Below are positions 1 to 8,783 of a stretch of 56,753 nucleotides of DNA, piece by piece. The first letter of the stretch is position 1, and each line of letters begins with the position of its first letter. A model generated the notes under the pieces. It was not told the DNA's origin. It was given only the letters and a program-made list of their open reading frames with translations, and searched no databases. The position numbers and the translations under genes were made by a program. Origin of the DNA: Desulfosarcina sp. (GTDB lineage Bacteria > Desulfobacterota > Desulfobacteria > Desulfobacterales > Desulfosarcinaceae); NCBI GenBank assembly GCA_014237405.1, contig JABZFO010000033.1:1-56753 (forward strand), in the 5' to 3' direction.

Positions 1-303
1 AACGGCCAACGGCTGCTGCACTACCTGCTGGCCAGGCTGCCGGATTACAATCCGCACCAGGTGGACTATCGTCTCAGCCGGCTGCGCGGAACGCCCCTGG
101 GTTGCCGCCGGATCCATACTTTGTTGGGTTTTGCCGGGGCGTTCTGCCGATTCACCCGCAAGGCCGCCTATCTGCATCCCCTGCTGCACATCGACGGCTG
201 GCAGGAGCCGCCGATCCCCCCTTCGGAAAAGGCGATCGACCTGACCTCGGCCCTTGAGCGCCTGCAAACGGCCATTGTGCAGGTCGAACGGTTTATGAAA
301 TAA
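1..303 (+). CDS. C-terminal end of probable CRISPR-associated primase-polymerase (partial)
   Basis: The reading frame is open from the first base, so only the last 100 residues of a longer protein are present. It ends in TAA sharing one base with the cas1 ATG, so the two genes are translationally linked. The visible part carries a block LGCRRIH, then FCRF and YLHPLLH, a spaced Cys/His pattern resembling the C-terminal region of CAPP-type primase-polymerases found next to cas1-cas2. That identification is from memory of the family and is tentative. In such loci the polymerase is thought to help make or fill prespacers. The catalytic primase core would lie left of the window and cannot be checked. 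A different cas-linked protein remains possible. Confidence 0.5.
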   Translation, partial: NGQRLLHYLLARLPDYNPHQVDYRLSRLRGTPLGCRRIHTLLGFAGAFCRFTRKAAYLHPLLHIDGWQEPPIPPSEKAIDLTSALERLQTAIVQVERFMK

Positions 304-1349
304 TGGAAGCCATTTATATTATAGAGCCCGGTTGCTATGTCCGGCGGGAAGGCGGCGCACTGAATGTCGTCAAACAGGGCCGGGTCATCGATCACATTCC
401 GGCCGAGGGGCTCAAGCGGCTGGTCCTGGTGGGATATGTCAACCTGACCGGGGCCGTGCTCGATTTTCTCATCCGCCGGCGGGTTGAGACTGTTTTCATG
501 ACGCCCACGGGCCGCTTCCGTGCCCGGCTGGGTATCGACGAACACCGCCATGTGGCCTTGCGCAAGGCCCAGTATCAGCAGCTCAGTGATGCGGCCTTTG
601 CGTCCAGGACCGCCCGTTTGATCGTGGCCGGCAAGGTGCGCAACATGGTCCGCCTGCTGCTGCTGCGAGGCCGCCAGTACGATGACGATGTCCTGCGGTC
701 CGCCGCCGCCGGAATCAAGCCATTGGTCAATCGCCTGGAAAGGACCGGGGATATGGACCGTATCCGGGGCCTGGAAGGCGCCGCCACACGGATCTATTTC
801 CAATGCTTCGGCCGGCTGATCCGCAACGACGGATTCACCTTCAACGGGCGTAACCGGCATCCGCCGCTGGACCCGGTCAACGCGCTGCTCTCTTTTGTCT
901 ACACCCTGCTGACCAACGAGGTGACATCGGCCATTCAAAGCTGCGGCCTGGACCCGTACATGGGGTCCCTGCACGAGATCAGCTATGGACGGCCCTCACT
1001 GGCCTGCGACCTGGTGGAGGAGTATCGCGTGTTTCTGGGAGACCGCCTGGTGCTGGGCCTCCTCAACCGAAAAGCCCTGGCCGCGGACGACTTTATTTAC
1101 CGGCAGTCGTCCCAAACCGCTTATACGGATGAAAAGGAGATGAAGGCCAGGCGGCCGGTGGAAATGCGGCCGCCGATCCGCCGGGCGTTTGTTGCGGCAT
1201 ACGAGCAGATGATGAAAAGAGTGGTGAGCCGGGGCCCGGACCAGGGCAAAATGACCTATCGCCGGCTGCTCCTGAGTCAGGCCAGGGCGTTCGGTGAATA
1301 CCTGCAACACCCTGAAAAAGAGTACTCGCCGTTTGTCTGGGATATCTGA
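303..1349 (+). CDS. cas1: CRISPR-associated endonuclease Cas1
   Basis: Metal-dependent integrase that inserts new spacers at the leader end of the array, working with Cas2. The 348 residues have the usual layout: N-terminal beta domain (about 1-80), then the alpha-helical catalytic domain. The expected metal ligands are visible: Glu158 in GLEGAATRIYF, His224 in GSLHEISYGRP and the acidic pair Glu239/Glu240 in DLVEEYR. Length and C-terminus (EYLQHPEKEYSPF) fit the family. The start overlaps the stop of the upstream gene by one base, and cas2 coding overlaps its 3' end. The last residues VWDI also resemble the first strand of a normal Cas2 (hydrophobic residues then DI), which bears on the cas2 entry below. 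Confidence 0.95.
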   Translation: MEAIYIIEPGCYVRREGGALNVVKQGRVIDHIPAEGLKRLVLVGYVNLTGAVLDFLIRRRVETVFMTPTGRFRARLGIDEHRHVALRKAQYQQLSDAAFASRTARLIVAGKVRNMVRLLLLRGRQYDDDVLRSAAAGIKPLVNRLERTGDMDRIRGLEGAATRIYFQCFGRLIRNDGFTFNGRNRHPPLDPVNALLSFVYTLLTNEVTSAIQSCGLDPYMGSLHEISYGRPSLACDLVEEYRVFLGDRLVLGLLNRKALAADDFIYRQSSQTAYTDEKEMKARRPVEMRPPIRRAFVAAYEQMMKRVVSRGPDQGKMTYRRLLLSQARAFGEYLQHPEKEYSPFVWDI

Positions 1350-1578
1350 ACTGGTAAAGGTGCTTAAAAGCTTCGGCAGGAGGGTGCAGAAATCGGTATT
1401 CGAATGCGGTGATCTGACCGAGGAACGCTTTCTGTTGATGAAAAACAGCATTGACGATTTGATCGATCAGGGTGAAGATTCGGTACGCTATTATTTGCTG
1501 TGCCGGGGGTGCGTGCGTAAAATTGAGTATTCCGGTATCGGCCAATTGCCCGACAATGAGGTTTTTCGGGTGGTTTAG
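1294..1578 (+). CDS. cas2: CRISPR-associated Cas2, 5' end probably damaged
   Basis: From residue 21 on this is a clear Cas2: KVLKSFGRRVQKSVFEC, the helix with eDSVRYYLLCRGC, and a final IEYSGIGQLP strand. Cas2 dimers bridge two Cas1 dimers in the integration complex. The N-terminus is wrong for the family. Cas2 normally opens with a hydrophobic strand ending in YD[IV] whose Asp is conserved, but here the first 20 residues (MNTCNTLKKSTRRLSG...) simply read cas1 coding sequence in another frame. A YDI-like element (FVWDI) occurs just upstream in the cas1 frame, out of phase. A short deletion joining cas1 and cas2 is the simplest explanation. No better start codon is visible. Confidence 0.75.
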   Translation: MNTCNTLKKSTRRLSGISELVKVLKSFGRRVQKSVFECGDLTEERFLLMKNSIDDLIDQGEDSVRYYLLCRGCVRKIEYSGIGQLPDNEVFRVV

Positions 1579-1808
1579 CGTTAAGCGGTGTGATATAAAT
1601 CCCATAAAGGCGGCATCTGTTGGAAAACAAATATGCAAACCATGCGGCGGGAGATGCGTGGAAATGAACTTAGTAAATTATTCAGGGTGGTTAAATGCTT
1701 CATCGGGAAGTTTCGGACCTCTCTTGAGCCCCCCGGATGACGATTTTGGAGATATATGTGGATTTACGCGTCCATCTACCCGTAAACAATTGGAAAAAAT
1801 AAGGTAGC
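1579..1808 (+). promoter_or_regulatory. CRISPR leader
   Basis: A 230-bp non-coding stretch separates cas2 from the first repeat and is richer in A and T toward its end (GGAAAAAATAAGGTAGC runs into repeat 1). The cas1-cas2 side, the 3' ATTGAGAC end of the repeats and the degenerate repeat at the far end all place the leader here, so the array is read on the + strand. No convincing -35/-10 pair was found by eye. Confidence 0.7.
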
Positions 1809-4433
1809 ATCCGAAGGAATGACCCGATCAGAGGGGATTGAGACTGCTCACAGGATCGGTTTGGGGGATGCAGTTCATATATCCGAAGGAATGACCCGAT
1901 CAGAGGGGATTGAGACCTTTATTTGCTCGTTGGTCCAATCCCCGGTAAGCATAATCCGAAGGAATGACCCGATCAGAGGGGATTGAGACATGAACCAACA
2001 ATCCAGCTACACTGAAAGATGGAATCCGAAGGAATGACCCGATCAGAGGGGATTGAGACTGAATCTTAATCTTCTCCACTGCTCCTTCGTTGATGAATCC
2101 GAAGGAATGACCCGATCAGAGGGGATTGAGACTACCAATTTTTAGCCATGAGTCAAACGCCTTCACGTTATCCGAAGGAATGACCCGATCAGAGGGGATT
2201 GAGACTTGTGATTTATTGTGCCAGTATTGCGTCAATCTCTGATCCGAAGGAATGACCCGATCAGAGGGGATTGAGACACACTGAAATTGATAAACACCGT
2301 GATGGCTGACTTTATCCGAAGGAATGACCCGATCAGAGGGGATTGAGACAACTGCATGCTGAAGTCCCATAATAATCCTCCTTTTAATCCGAAGGAATGA
2401 CCCGATCAGAGGGGATTGAGACGTAAGGCTGGTGCTATTCACCTTGGAAGGCTCATCGATCCGAAGGAATGACCCGATCAGAGGGGATTGAGACTTCTTC
2501 GACGGTTGGCCCGGGTTCGAATTCAGTATATCCGAAGGAATGACCCGATCAGAGGGGATTGAGACGACACACTCGTCGCCTGGCTTGATTTCGCTCTTTT
2601 CATCCGAAGGAATGACCCGATCAGAGGGGATTGAGACTGACGGAACGTACTGGAACACTTTGTCTTTCTTTTTCTATCCGAAGGAATGACCCGATCAGAG
2701 GGGATTGAGACCGATCTGTTCAATCGTGTATCCAACCAACATATCAAATCCGAAGGAATGACCCGATCAGAGGGGATTGAGACCTCGTGGCGTGAGTTTC
2801 ATTGTCGAACCCCTCAAATCCGAAGGAATGACCCGATCAGAGGGGATTGAGACCCAATGTTGTCGGCATTCAACGAGATCATACTCGTAATCCGAAGGAA
2901 TGACCCGATCAGAGGGGATTGAGACGATCCGCTGTGTCCACACGCCCATTCTGTTTCTGATCCGAAGGAATGACCCGATCAGAGGGGATTGAGACATCAT
3001 ATTCATATTGTAATTCAATCCATTCATCTTTATCCGAAGGAATGACCCGATCAGAGGGGATTGAGACCGTCGCACAGGTCAGGATGGCTTCCGTTTGGTA
3101 GTAGATCCGAAGGAATGACCCGATCAGAGGGGATTGAGACCCTACACTGATACGCTTTCCCTTACCCTCAGCTATTTATCCGAAGGAATGACCCGATCAG
3201 AGGGGATTGAGACCTGCATGGTCTCGGCAACAATTCCAACTACCGAATAATCCGAAGGAATGACCCGATCAGAGGGGATTGAGACAATTTCGGCCACTGA
3301 ATCACCAACCTTCACCTTTTCATCCGAAGGAATGACCCGATCAGAGGGGATTGAGACTTTGTTGATGGCGGGGAAACATCTACCCTCGTCGCATCCGAAG
3401 GAATGACCCAATCAGAGGGGATTGAGACAAATAACTTTCGAGTCGCCTTTACTACTGATGATTGATCCGAAGGAATGACCCGATCAGAGGGGATTGAGAC
3501 CTCCACAGGAGTGACCAGCCTACCTGCTTCATCGTTGCATCCGAAGGAATGACCCGATCAGAGGGGATTGAGACTTTTCGAGACCTTCCAAAGCAATTTT
3601 TTGTTCATCTATCCGAAGGAATGACCCGATCAGAGGGGATTGAGACAGGGATTGCATCGTCATAAAAATATCGGCGTTGATATCCGAAGGAATGACCCGA
3701 TCAGAGGGGATTGAGACTTCCGGACGTTGAACTGGTAGTCGTCGATTGCCTCTTGAATCCGAAGGAATGACCCGATCAGAGGGGATTGAGACCTATACCG
3801 GCCTACATCGAGCCAATGAGGCTTGCCATCCGAAGGAATGACCCGATCAGAGGGGATTGAGACCAATGTCCCGGCCCCATCTTTTTCCATCCAGGAGTAA
3901 TCCGAAGGAATGACCCGATCAGAGGGGATTGAGACTGTGATGGCCGTCATAACCAGTAGAAGCGAATCTTGAATCCGAAGGAATGACCCGATCAGAGGGG
4001 ATTGAGACTGAACTTTGTACCGTCGTATTCGTCGCCGGCGGCATCGATCCGAAGGAATGACCCGATCAGAGGGGATTGAGACCAACCCTGTGCACTCGAT
4101 TGTTTCCCCTTCTCTTTCGATCCGAAGGAATGACCCGATCAGAGGGGATTGAGACCCATCATGTGCAGGCAGTAAGGGTTGTTCGAGTAATATCCGAAGG
4201 AATGACCCGATCAGAGGGGATTGAGACTTCATCTGCCACCTGGTTCACACTACAATCATGGGTATCCGAAGGAATGACCCGATCAGAGGGGATTGAGACT
4301 TGGTCTATTGCTTCCAGTGAATAGCAGTGAATTTCAATCCGAAGGAATGACCCGATCAGAGGGGATTGAGACTTTTCATAGTTTTCGCAAAAGTCCCCCC
4401 AACTTGTGAATCCGAAGGAATGACCCGATCAGA
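1809..4433 (+). CRISPR. CRISPR array, 36 full repeats plus one truncated repeat
   Basis: The 36-bp repeat begins ATCCGAAGG and ends GGGGATTGAGAC, close to the ATTGAAAC 5'-handle end common in type I and III systems. Full repeats start at 1809, 1881, 1954, 2024, 2097, 2170 and so on to 4337; the 36 spacers are 34-39 nt. Repeats look identical by eye except the one starting at 3393, which has G to A at 3410. The last repeat (4410-4433) stops after 24 bases and abuts foreign sequence. Uniform repeats suggest an array kept in use until recently. No interference genes (cas3, cas5-8, csm/cmr) are inside the window, so the subtype cannot be set. No spacer was recognised. Confidence 0.98.
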
Positions 4434-4807
4434 CTTGGGTTTGCGGCGAGTAAGTTAACGAATTCGCGCAGACGTACGCCAGTCGCGGATTTCCAAAATG
4501 AATGAAATTCAGCGTGTGTCTACGGATTTTAACTGTTTTCTTCCAGGTAGATGACCTGCTTGGGAGGGGTGATCTTTAAGGATTTAAAGATCTTGCGGGC
4601 TCCGGGAGGTAGTTCATTGCGCATGAGCACACGGTGATTTAATTTAAAAAATTCTGTGACCTGAAGTGCTTCCAGCGTGCGGAGGGTTTTGTGCCAGGGC
4701 TTGCCGCACTGCCTTTCGGCGATACGTTCGATCATCAGAGCGAGCACGCAGATTTTTACGTGGGTCTCAATGCGCCGGCTTGCCCAGTGGTACATTGGCG
4801 TCATCAT
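4434..4807 (-). mobile_element. IS remnant (IS1634/IS4-like) abutting the last CRISPR repeat
   Basis: The last CRISPR repeat breaks off at 4433, and about 95 bp further on begins the 3' end of a transposase gene on the minus strand. This fits insertion of an IS into the terminal repeat, followed by loss of most of the element. The missing 12 bases of the repeat are not found on the other side, and no intact terminal inverted repeat was identified. The outer boundary at 4807 is only the end of recognisable coding sequence. Confidence 0.6.
4529..4807 (-). pseudogene. Transposase C-terminal fragment
   Basis: The 92 residues contain PMYHWASRRIETHVKICVLA and LALMIERIAE, the conserved C-terminal region of IS1634-type DDE transposases, followed by a tail ending PKQVIYLEENS. 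Full-length relatives are several times longer, and the catalytic acidic residues lie upstream of what remains, so this cannot transpose. The frame opens with Met-Met by chance at the broken edge. Confidence 0.75.
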
Positions 4808-4834
4808 TGCACTGTTTTAAACAAGGTCAAATTT

Positions 4835-4902
4835 ATTTTAATTGGTCTTGATGAATTAAAATAAATGGGCTAAAACTTTAATTCATCAAGACCAATTAAA
4901 AT
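4835..4902. repeat. Perfect 24-bp inverted repeat upstream of fic (candidate operator)
   Basis: Arms 4835-4858 and 4879-4902 are exact reverse complements, separated by 20 bp and ending 21 bp before the fic start codon. The AT-rich stretch contains the core TTGGTCTTGATGAA. Because the Fic protein downstream has a C-terminal winged-helix-like segment, an operator for self-regulation is a reasonable inference. The alternatives are the end of a decayed mobile element or a transcript hairpin over the leader of fic. Confidence 0.65.
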
Positions 4903-4923
4903 TTCGATTAAGAGAATAAAGAT

Positions 4924-6078
4924 ATGGATAAATCTCGTTTTTCAGATGGTGCGTTGGGAAAATTACAAAAAATTTCCATACAAGAGGAGTGGGATTATGC
5001 TTTTATCCCTGAGTCGCTTCCTGGATCATGGGATATCCCCCAAGCGGTTTGGCCTCTCCTTGTAGAGGCTCGTGAAGAGCTTGCCAGATTAGATGGTGTC
5101 GGACGGCATATGCCGAATTATGATTTGCTGCTTCGCCCTTTGCAGCAGCGTGAAGCTATCAGATCCTCAAGCTTAGAGGGAACATATGCGACACCAGAGC
5201 AACTGTTATTATTTGAAATCGATCCCAAAGAACCAAAATCTCATAGGGATCCGGTAAATTCTTGGAAAGAGGTTTTTAACTATGGAGATGCTTTGCGATT
5301 GGGGCAAAAACTGCTGACCGATCTACCTATTTCCCTGCGATTTATACGCGAACTGCATAAAGCCCTAATGCGAGGCGTAAGAGGTTTTGAGCGGGATCCT
5401 GGCAACTTTCGTCGAACACAGGTTCATATAGGTTCAGACAGAAGGTTTATACCTCCCCCTGCCAATGAAGTAACCGAAAGCCTCAATAAATTCGAAAATT
5501 ACATTCATAGTGATTCAACAATCGATCCTCTTGTTTTTTGTTTTATGGCACATTATCAGTTTGAAACTATTCATCCTTTCTTGGACGGAAACGGCAGGGT
5601 TGGCCGGCTTTTGTTGTCACTTATGATTTACGAAAAATGCAGCCTTACCAAACCTTGGCTGTATCTAAGTAGTTATTTTGATAAATATAAGGATGAATAT
5701 ATCGACAAGCTTTTTAAAGTAAGCGCTCACGGCGATTGGGAAAATTGGATATCGTTTTGCTTAAGGGGTACTATCGTCGCCTCGAAAGATGCTATAGTAA
5801 GATTCGATGCATTAGTGAAGTTGCGAGAAACTTATCAAAACGTGATTAGAGCTTCCTTTCGGTTATCTCAAATAATAGAAGGCCTGTTTAAATCACCAAT
5901 TATAACGATACCCCAAGTCGCAAGAATTCATAATGTCAGCTATCCAACAGCGCGTTCAGACGTTGAAAAAATGGTTGAAATTGGAATTCTTAAAAAATCA
6001 GAAATGCAGAGGCGGCCAGAAGTGTTTTTTGCTGAAAAAATATTGAAGTCTGCATACTCTGATATTTCTGACGAATAG
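4924..6078 (+). CDS. Fic-domain protein with C-terminal winged helix
   Basis: Fic proteins usually transfer AMP from ATP to a hydroxyl on a target protein. The catalytic motif HPFLDGNGRVGR lies at residues 217-228. An inhibitory helix motif SSSLEG (residues 81-86, pattern [ST]xxxE[GN]) precedes it, which places the protein in the class with a built-in N-terminal inhibitor; no separate antitoxin is needed. An N-terminal dimerisation/Fic_N-like region covers about 20-100. The last 70 residues (IPQVARIHNVSYPTARSDVE) look like a winged-helix DNA-binding domain. The 384-residue length is normal. AAGAGAATAAAG before ATG 4924 is a plausible ribosome site. AT-rich codon use and position on the putative island suggest horizontal origin. 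The target is unknown. Confidence 0.9.
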   Translation: MDKSRFSDGALGKLQKISIQEEWDYAFIPESLPGSWDIPQAVWPLLVEAREELARLDGVGRHMPNYDLLLRPLQQREAIRSSSLEGTYATPEQLLLFEIDPKEPKSHRDPVNSWKEVFNYGDALRLGQKLLTDLPISLRFIRELHKALMRGVRGFERDPGNFRRTQVHIGSDRRFIPPPANEVTESLNKFENYIHSDSTIDPLVFCFMAHYQFETIHPFLDGNGRVGRLLLSLMIYEKCSLTKPWLYLSSYFDKYKDEYIDKLFKVSAHGDWENWISFCLRGTIVASKDAIVRFDALVKLRETYQNVIRASFRLSQIIEGLFKSPIITIPQVARIHNVSYPTARSDVEKMVEIGILKKSEMQRRPEVFFAEKILKSAYSDISDE

Positions 6079-6149
6079 ATGTTTTGACTGGCAGTGGCTG
6101 AATGTTATGCACAAAGTACTTACATAACTTTGCAGTACGTTTCGTACCG

Positions 6150-6312
6150 GCTGTTTTCTTCCGCCCAAGCGCGACAACGAGAGAGTCGAGTCCCTGACGC
6201 CGGATCAGGCTAAAAAGTTTGATACCGTAATGGTCGAATGGAAACGTCAGGACGGGGTTAGAATGATCACCGAAAAGCAGCGTCCCTGGCTGCCGGTGCG
6301 TGGAAAACAATA
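6150..6312 (+). pseudogene. Degraded integrase-like fragment
   Basis: One frame reads PPKRDNERVESLTPDQAKKF followed by about 30 residues to a TAG at 6310-6312. The pattern RDN.RVESLTP.Q is typical of the linker before the catalytic domain of phage-type tyrosine recombinases. Nothing upstream or downstream completes the protein and no start is present, so this looks like a relic of an earlier integrase beside the current one. The identification rests on a short motif. Confidence 0.4.
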
Positions 6313-6333
6313 GGGAGAACGCGAGGGGAATTC

Positions 6334-7431
6334 ATGGCAAAGGTAGCAAAAAGACGGGGACGGTATGTTTTAGACTATTATGACGATCATGGTAAGCGAG
6401 TACGCAAGACGCTGCCGACGGGTACGACATTGAAAAAGGCAAAGGACAAGCTGAGAGAAATCGAGGATCAGCTTGCGAAGGGTCTGTATATCCCTGACGA
6501 GAAAATTCCAACATTCTCAAAGGTGGCCGAAGAATGGCTGAAAAAGAAAAAGCCGGAACTCAGGGATTCCACATGGCATGTATACGAAGGCCACACCAAG
6601 AACCATTTCAATGCATTTGACGATATCCGAATTGACCGGATCACCATTGCCATGATTGAGGAATGGATTACAGAACGGCAAAACGAGGAGATGCCCATCG
6701 CAACAATCCGAAAGATACTTGTCTCAATGGGGCAGATATTAAAGTTTGCAGTCAGACACAAATATATTTCTTACAATCCGTTTCCTGATGCGGAACGGCC
6801 AAGGGGCCGAGTCAAGACGGATAGCGTAATGATTTTAAAACCTGACCAGCTTACCGCCTTCCTGGATGCAGTTTCAGACCAGAAATACAAGACCCTGTTC
6901 ATGCTGGCGATATTCAGTGGTGCCCGGCAAGGTGAATTGTTGGGGCTCAAATGGCCGGATATGGACGGGAAAAACAACCAGATCCACATTCAGCGGACAT
7001 TCAACCATCAGACATTCTATGACACCAAAACCGAAACATCGAACCGCAGGATTGACTTGGGGCCGAAAATGATGGCCGAATTAAAAAAATGGCGAGTGGC
7101 CTGCTTGCCGAACAAACTGGACCTGATGTTTCCGAATGAGGAAGGTCAACCGATGAATTACAGCAACATGGTTCAGCGGTATTACATGCCCGCATTAAAG
7201 AAAGCTAAAATCAAGCGCATCAAATTTCACTGTCTGCGGCATACATTTGCATCTCTGCTTATCCATCAGGGCGAAAACATCAAATACATTCAATCTCAGC
7301 TCGGTCATTCGTCGCCTACGGTGACATTGAATATCTATTCTCACCTAATGAATGCGGTCAACCAGGAGTCGGCATGTCGGCTGGAAAAGACCATTTTAAA
7401 CGGCAGTGGTCACAAAATGGTCACAACCTGA
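6334..7431 (+). CDS. Tyrosine-type site-specific integrase
   Basis: Catalyses integration and excision of the element it sits on. The 365 residues have an N-terminal arm-type DNA-binding region (1-55), a SAM-like core-binding domain (about 58-150) and a catalytic domain with all expected residues: Arg198 (GARQGE), Lys232, His299/Arg302 (HCLRH), His325 (LGHSS) and nucleophile Tyr335 (NIYSHL). Start ATG 6334 has GAGGGGAA upstream. The gene ends 125 bp before the 3' end of tRNA-Val, the standard position for an integrase whose attachment site is the tRNA 3' end. The element therefore most likely extends leftward past the CRISPR locus; the distal att copy was not found in the window. Confidence 0.95.
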   Translation: MAKVAKRRGRYVLDYYDDHGKRVRKTLPTGTTLKKAKDKLREIEDQLAKGLYIPDEKIPTFSKVAEEWLKKKKPELRDSTWHVYEGHTKNHFNAFDDIRIDRITIAMIEEWITERQNEEMPIATIRKILVSMGQILKFAVRHKYISYNPFPDAERPRGRVKTDSVMILKPDQLTAFLDAVSDQKYKTLFMLAIFSGARQGELLGLKWPDMDGKNNQIHIQRTFNHQTFYDTKTETSNRRIDLGPKMMAELKKWRVACLPNKLDLMFPNEEGQPMNYSNMVQRYYMPALKKAKIKRIKFHCLRHTFASLLIHQGENIKYIQSQLGHSSPTVTLNIYSHLMNAVNQESACRLEKTILNGSGHKMVTT

Positions 7432-7508
7432 TAATAAATAAAAATGCCAATTCTCCTAAAGTCATATCAGAAAGCCATTTACACGGCTCCAACCTTTCAA
7501 ACGCCCAT

Positions 7509-7530
7509 AAAAAAAGGGCTGACAAGCCTT
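7509..7530 (-). terminator. Possible terminator after tRNA-Val
   Basis: Read on the minus strand, a short GGCT/AGCC hairpin is followed by CTTTTTTT, 26 bp beyond the CCA end of the tRNA. The stem is only four base pairs, so this is a weak candidate. Confidence 0.4.
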
Positions 7531-7555
7531 AGTGCTCGTAAACCCTTGATAATTC

Positions 7556-7630
7556 TGGTGGGCGATACAGGATTTGAACCTGTGACTTCCACCGTGTGAA
7601 GGTGGCACTCTCCCGCTGAGTTAATCGCCC
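7556..7630 (-). tRNA. tRNA-Val (anticodon CAC)
   Basis: The minus strand folds as a complete cloverleaf: acceptor GGGCGAT/ATCGCCC, D stem ACTC/GAGT, anticodon stem CCACC/GGTGG with loop TTCACAC (anticodon CAC, reading GUG), a five-base variable loop, T stem ACAGG/CCTGT with TTCAAAT, discriminator A and an encoded CCA. Its 3' end points at the integrase, so the tRNA is the likely integration target. Confidence 0.97.
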
Positions 7631-7645
7631 GAAAAAGTAACCTTA

Positions 7646-7675
7646 CATATAGAGGGGGAGGGCTCGTTTAGTCAA
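7646..7675 (-). promoter_or_regulatory. Sigma-70-like promoter of tRNA-Val
   Basis: On the minus strand TTGACT (7670-7675) and TATATG (7646-7651) are separated by 18 bp, and the -10 lies 16 bp upstream of the mature tRNA 5' end at 7630. Both boxes are one or two bases off consensus. Confidence 0.6.
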
Positions 7676-8000
7676 GCGTTTTTTCGGCCTGCCGCCATCC
7701 TGCGGATGCCCTTTATTTAACCATAGAAAACCTGGTCCTTCCCCGTATAGCGGGATCTTTAATGGGCCAGGTCAGAGGCAGTAGGCTTTGCCGGAATCAG
7801 TTTGAAAAGGAATCCAGGAGTCAGAATCCAGAATAAGGGTTTCGCCTTCGGCTCAGTCAAAAAAATATCAAATTTAACGGAGCGAAGCGACATCCGAGTT
7901 TTTCTAGCTCCTGGCTTCTGAATTCTTTGGTTCATCTATTATCCGGGGATCAAGCCCCTTTCAGGGCAACCCAAAGCCTGGTCCTTTAGGCCAGGATTCT
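7676..8000. other. Non-coding region with short degenerate repeats
   Basis: No gene is visible. The word CCTGGTCCTT occurs twice (near 7730 and 7977), the second inside a small CCTGG/CCAGG hairpin just past the cysQ stop. A degenerate inverted pair of the type AGGAGTCAGAATCC / GGCTTCTGAATTC lies around 7813 and 7911. These look like decayed small intergenic repeats; no function is assigned. Confidence 0.4.
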
Positions 8001-8764
8001 TTACTGCCGTTCGACAACAAACCAAGGATTAAGCAGGTTCTCTTTGTTGTAGGCAAGGGCGTTGCCGTCATCATGGCGAACCACCCGTGCGCCGCTGGCC
8101 ACGGCGATGGCCTGGCCGGCTGCCGTATCCCACTCCATGGTGGGGCCCAGGCGGGGATACACATCGGCCCGGCCTTCGGCCACCCGGCAGATCTTCAGCG
8201 AACTGCCCGCCGAAATGAAGTCCACGTTGCCATATTTGTGGCGCATGGTTTCCACGTAAGCTTCCAGTTCCGGTGTGGCGTGGGAGCGGCTCCCCATGAC
8301 GGTGAATGGACGATCCTTATCTTTTCCCAAAGGCAGCCGGGTGGCTTGCCCAAGCAGCTTATCCAGGGCTTGCGGGTTGTCCGATGCGTCCGTACCGATG
8401 CCAACCTTTCGACAGGCATCGATCTTGAAAGCGCCCAATTTTGCATCGGCAAAGTACAGCGTGTCGTCCACCGGGACATAAATGACGCCCATTGTCGGGA
8501 CGCCATCCTCCGCAAGGGCGATGTTGACCGTAAATTCGCCGTTTTTCTTGATGAATTCCCTTCCTCACTGAGTATCGGTATGCCAAAGCCGTTGATGGCT
8601 GCCAGGATTATTTCATGAGACTGCCGGTCGGCTCGGGTGAGGGGGGAGTCGTCCGCTTTTTTTTCCACACCCATATCCGGTGAGCGATACACTTCGAGGA
8701 TGGCCTTGCCTGCCGCAACGGCACTGATTATTGCGCTATGCAGCCATGTCGTTCGGCTTTTCAT
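8001..8764 (-). pseudogene. cysQ: 3'(2'),5'-bisphosphate nucleotidase CysQ, internal deletion and frameshift
   Basis: CysQ removes the 3'-phosphate from PAP formed during sulfate activation metabolism. Two out-of-frame parts match the family. Residues from ATG 8764 run to LTRADRQSHEIILAAINGFG and PILSEEG; the rest resumes in another frame as EFIKKNGEFTVNIALAEDG, then MGVIYVPVDDTLYFA, and ends NPWFVVERQ at 8001. The join is at about 8554-8560. About 20-25 residues are missing, including the WxxDPLDGTK metal-binding motif that is essential in this inositol-phosphatase superfamily. With the frame also broken, this copy cannot be active as read. The C-terminal MEWDTAAGQAI motif is intact. Confidence 0.85.
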
Positions 8765-8783
8765 TTTTTAACCTTTCCGGTTC

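Noticed and set aside
2116..4324. Open frames on both strands in the array with repeated residues such as VSIPSDRVIPSD
   Set aside because: They are translations of the CRISPR repeat and spacers, not genes.
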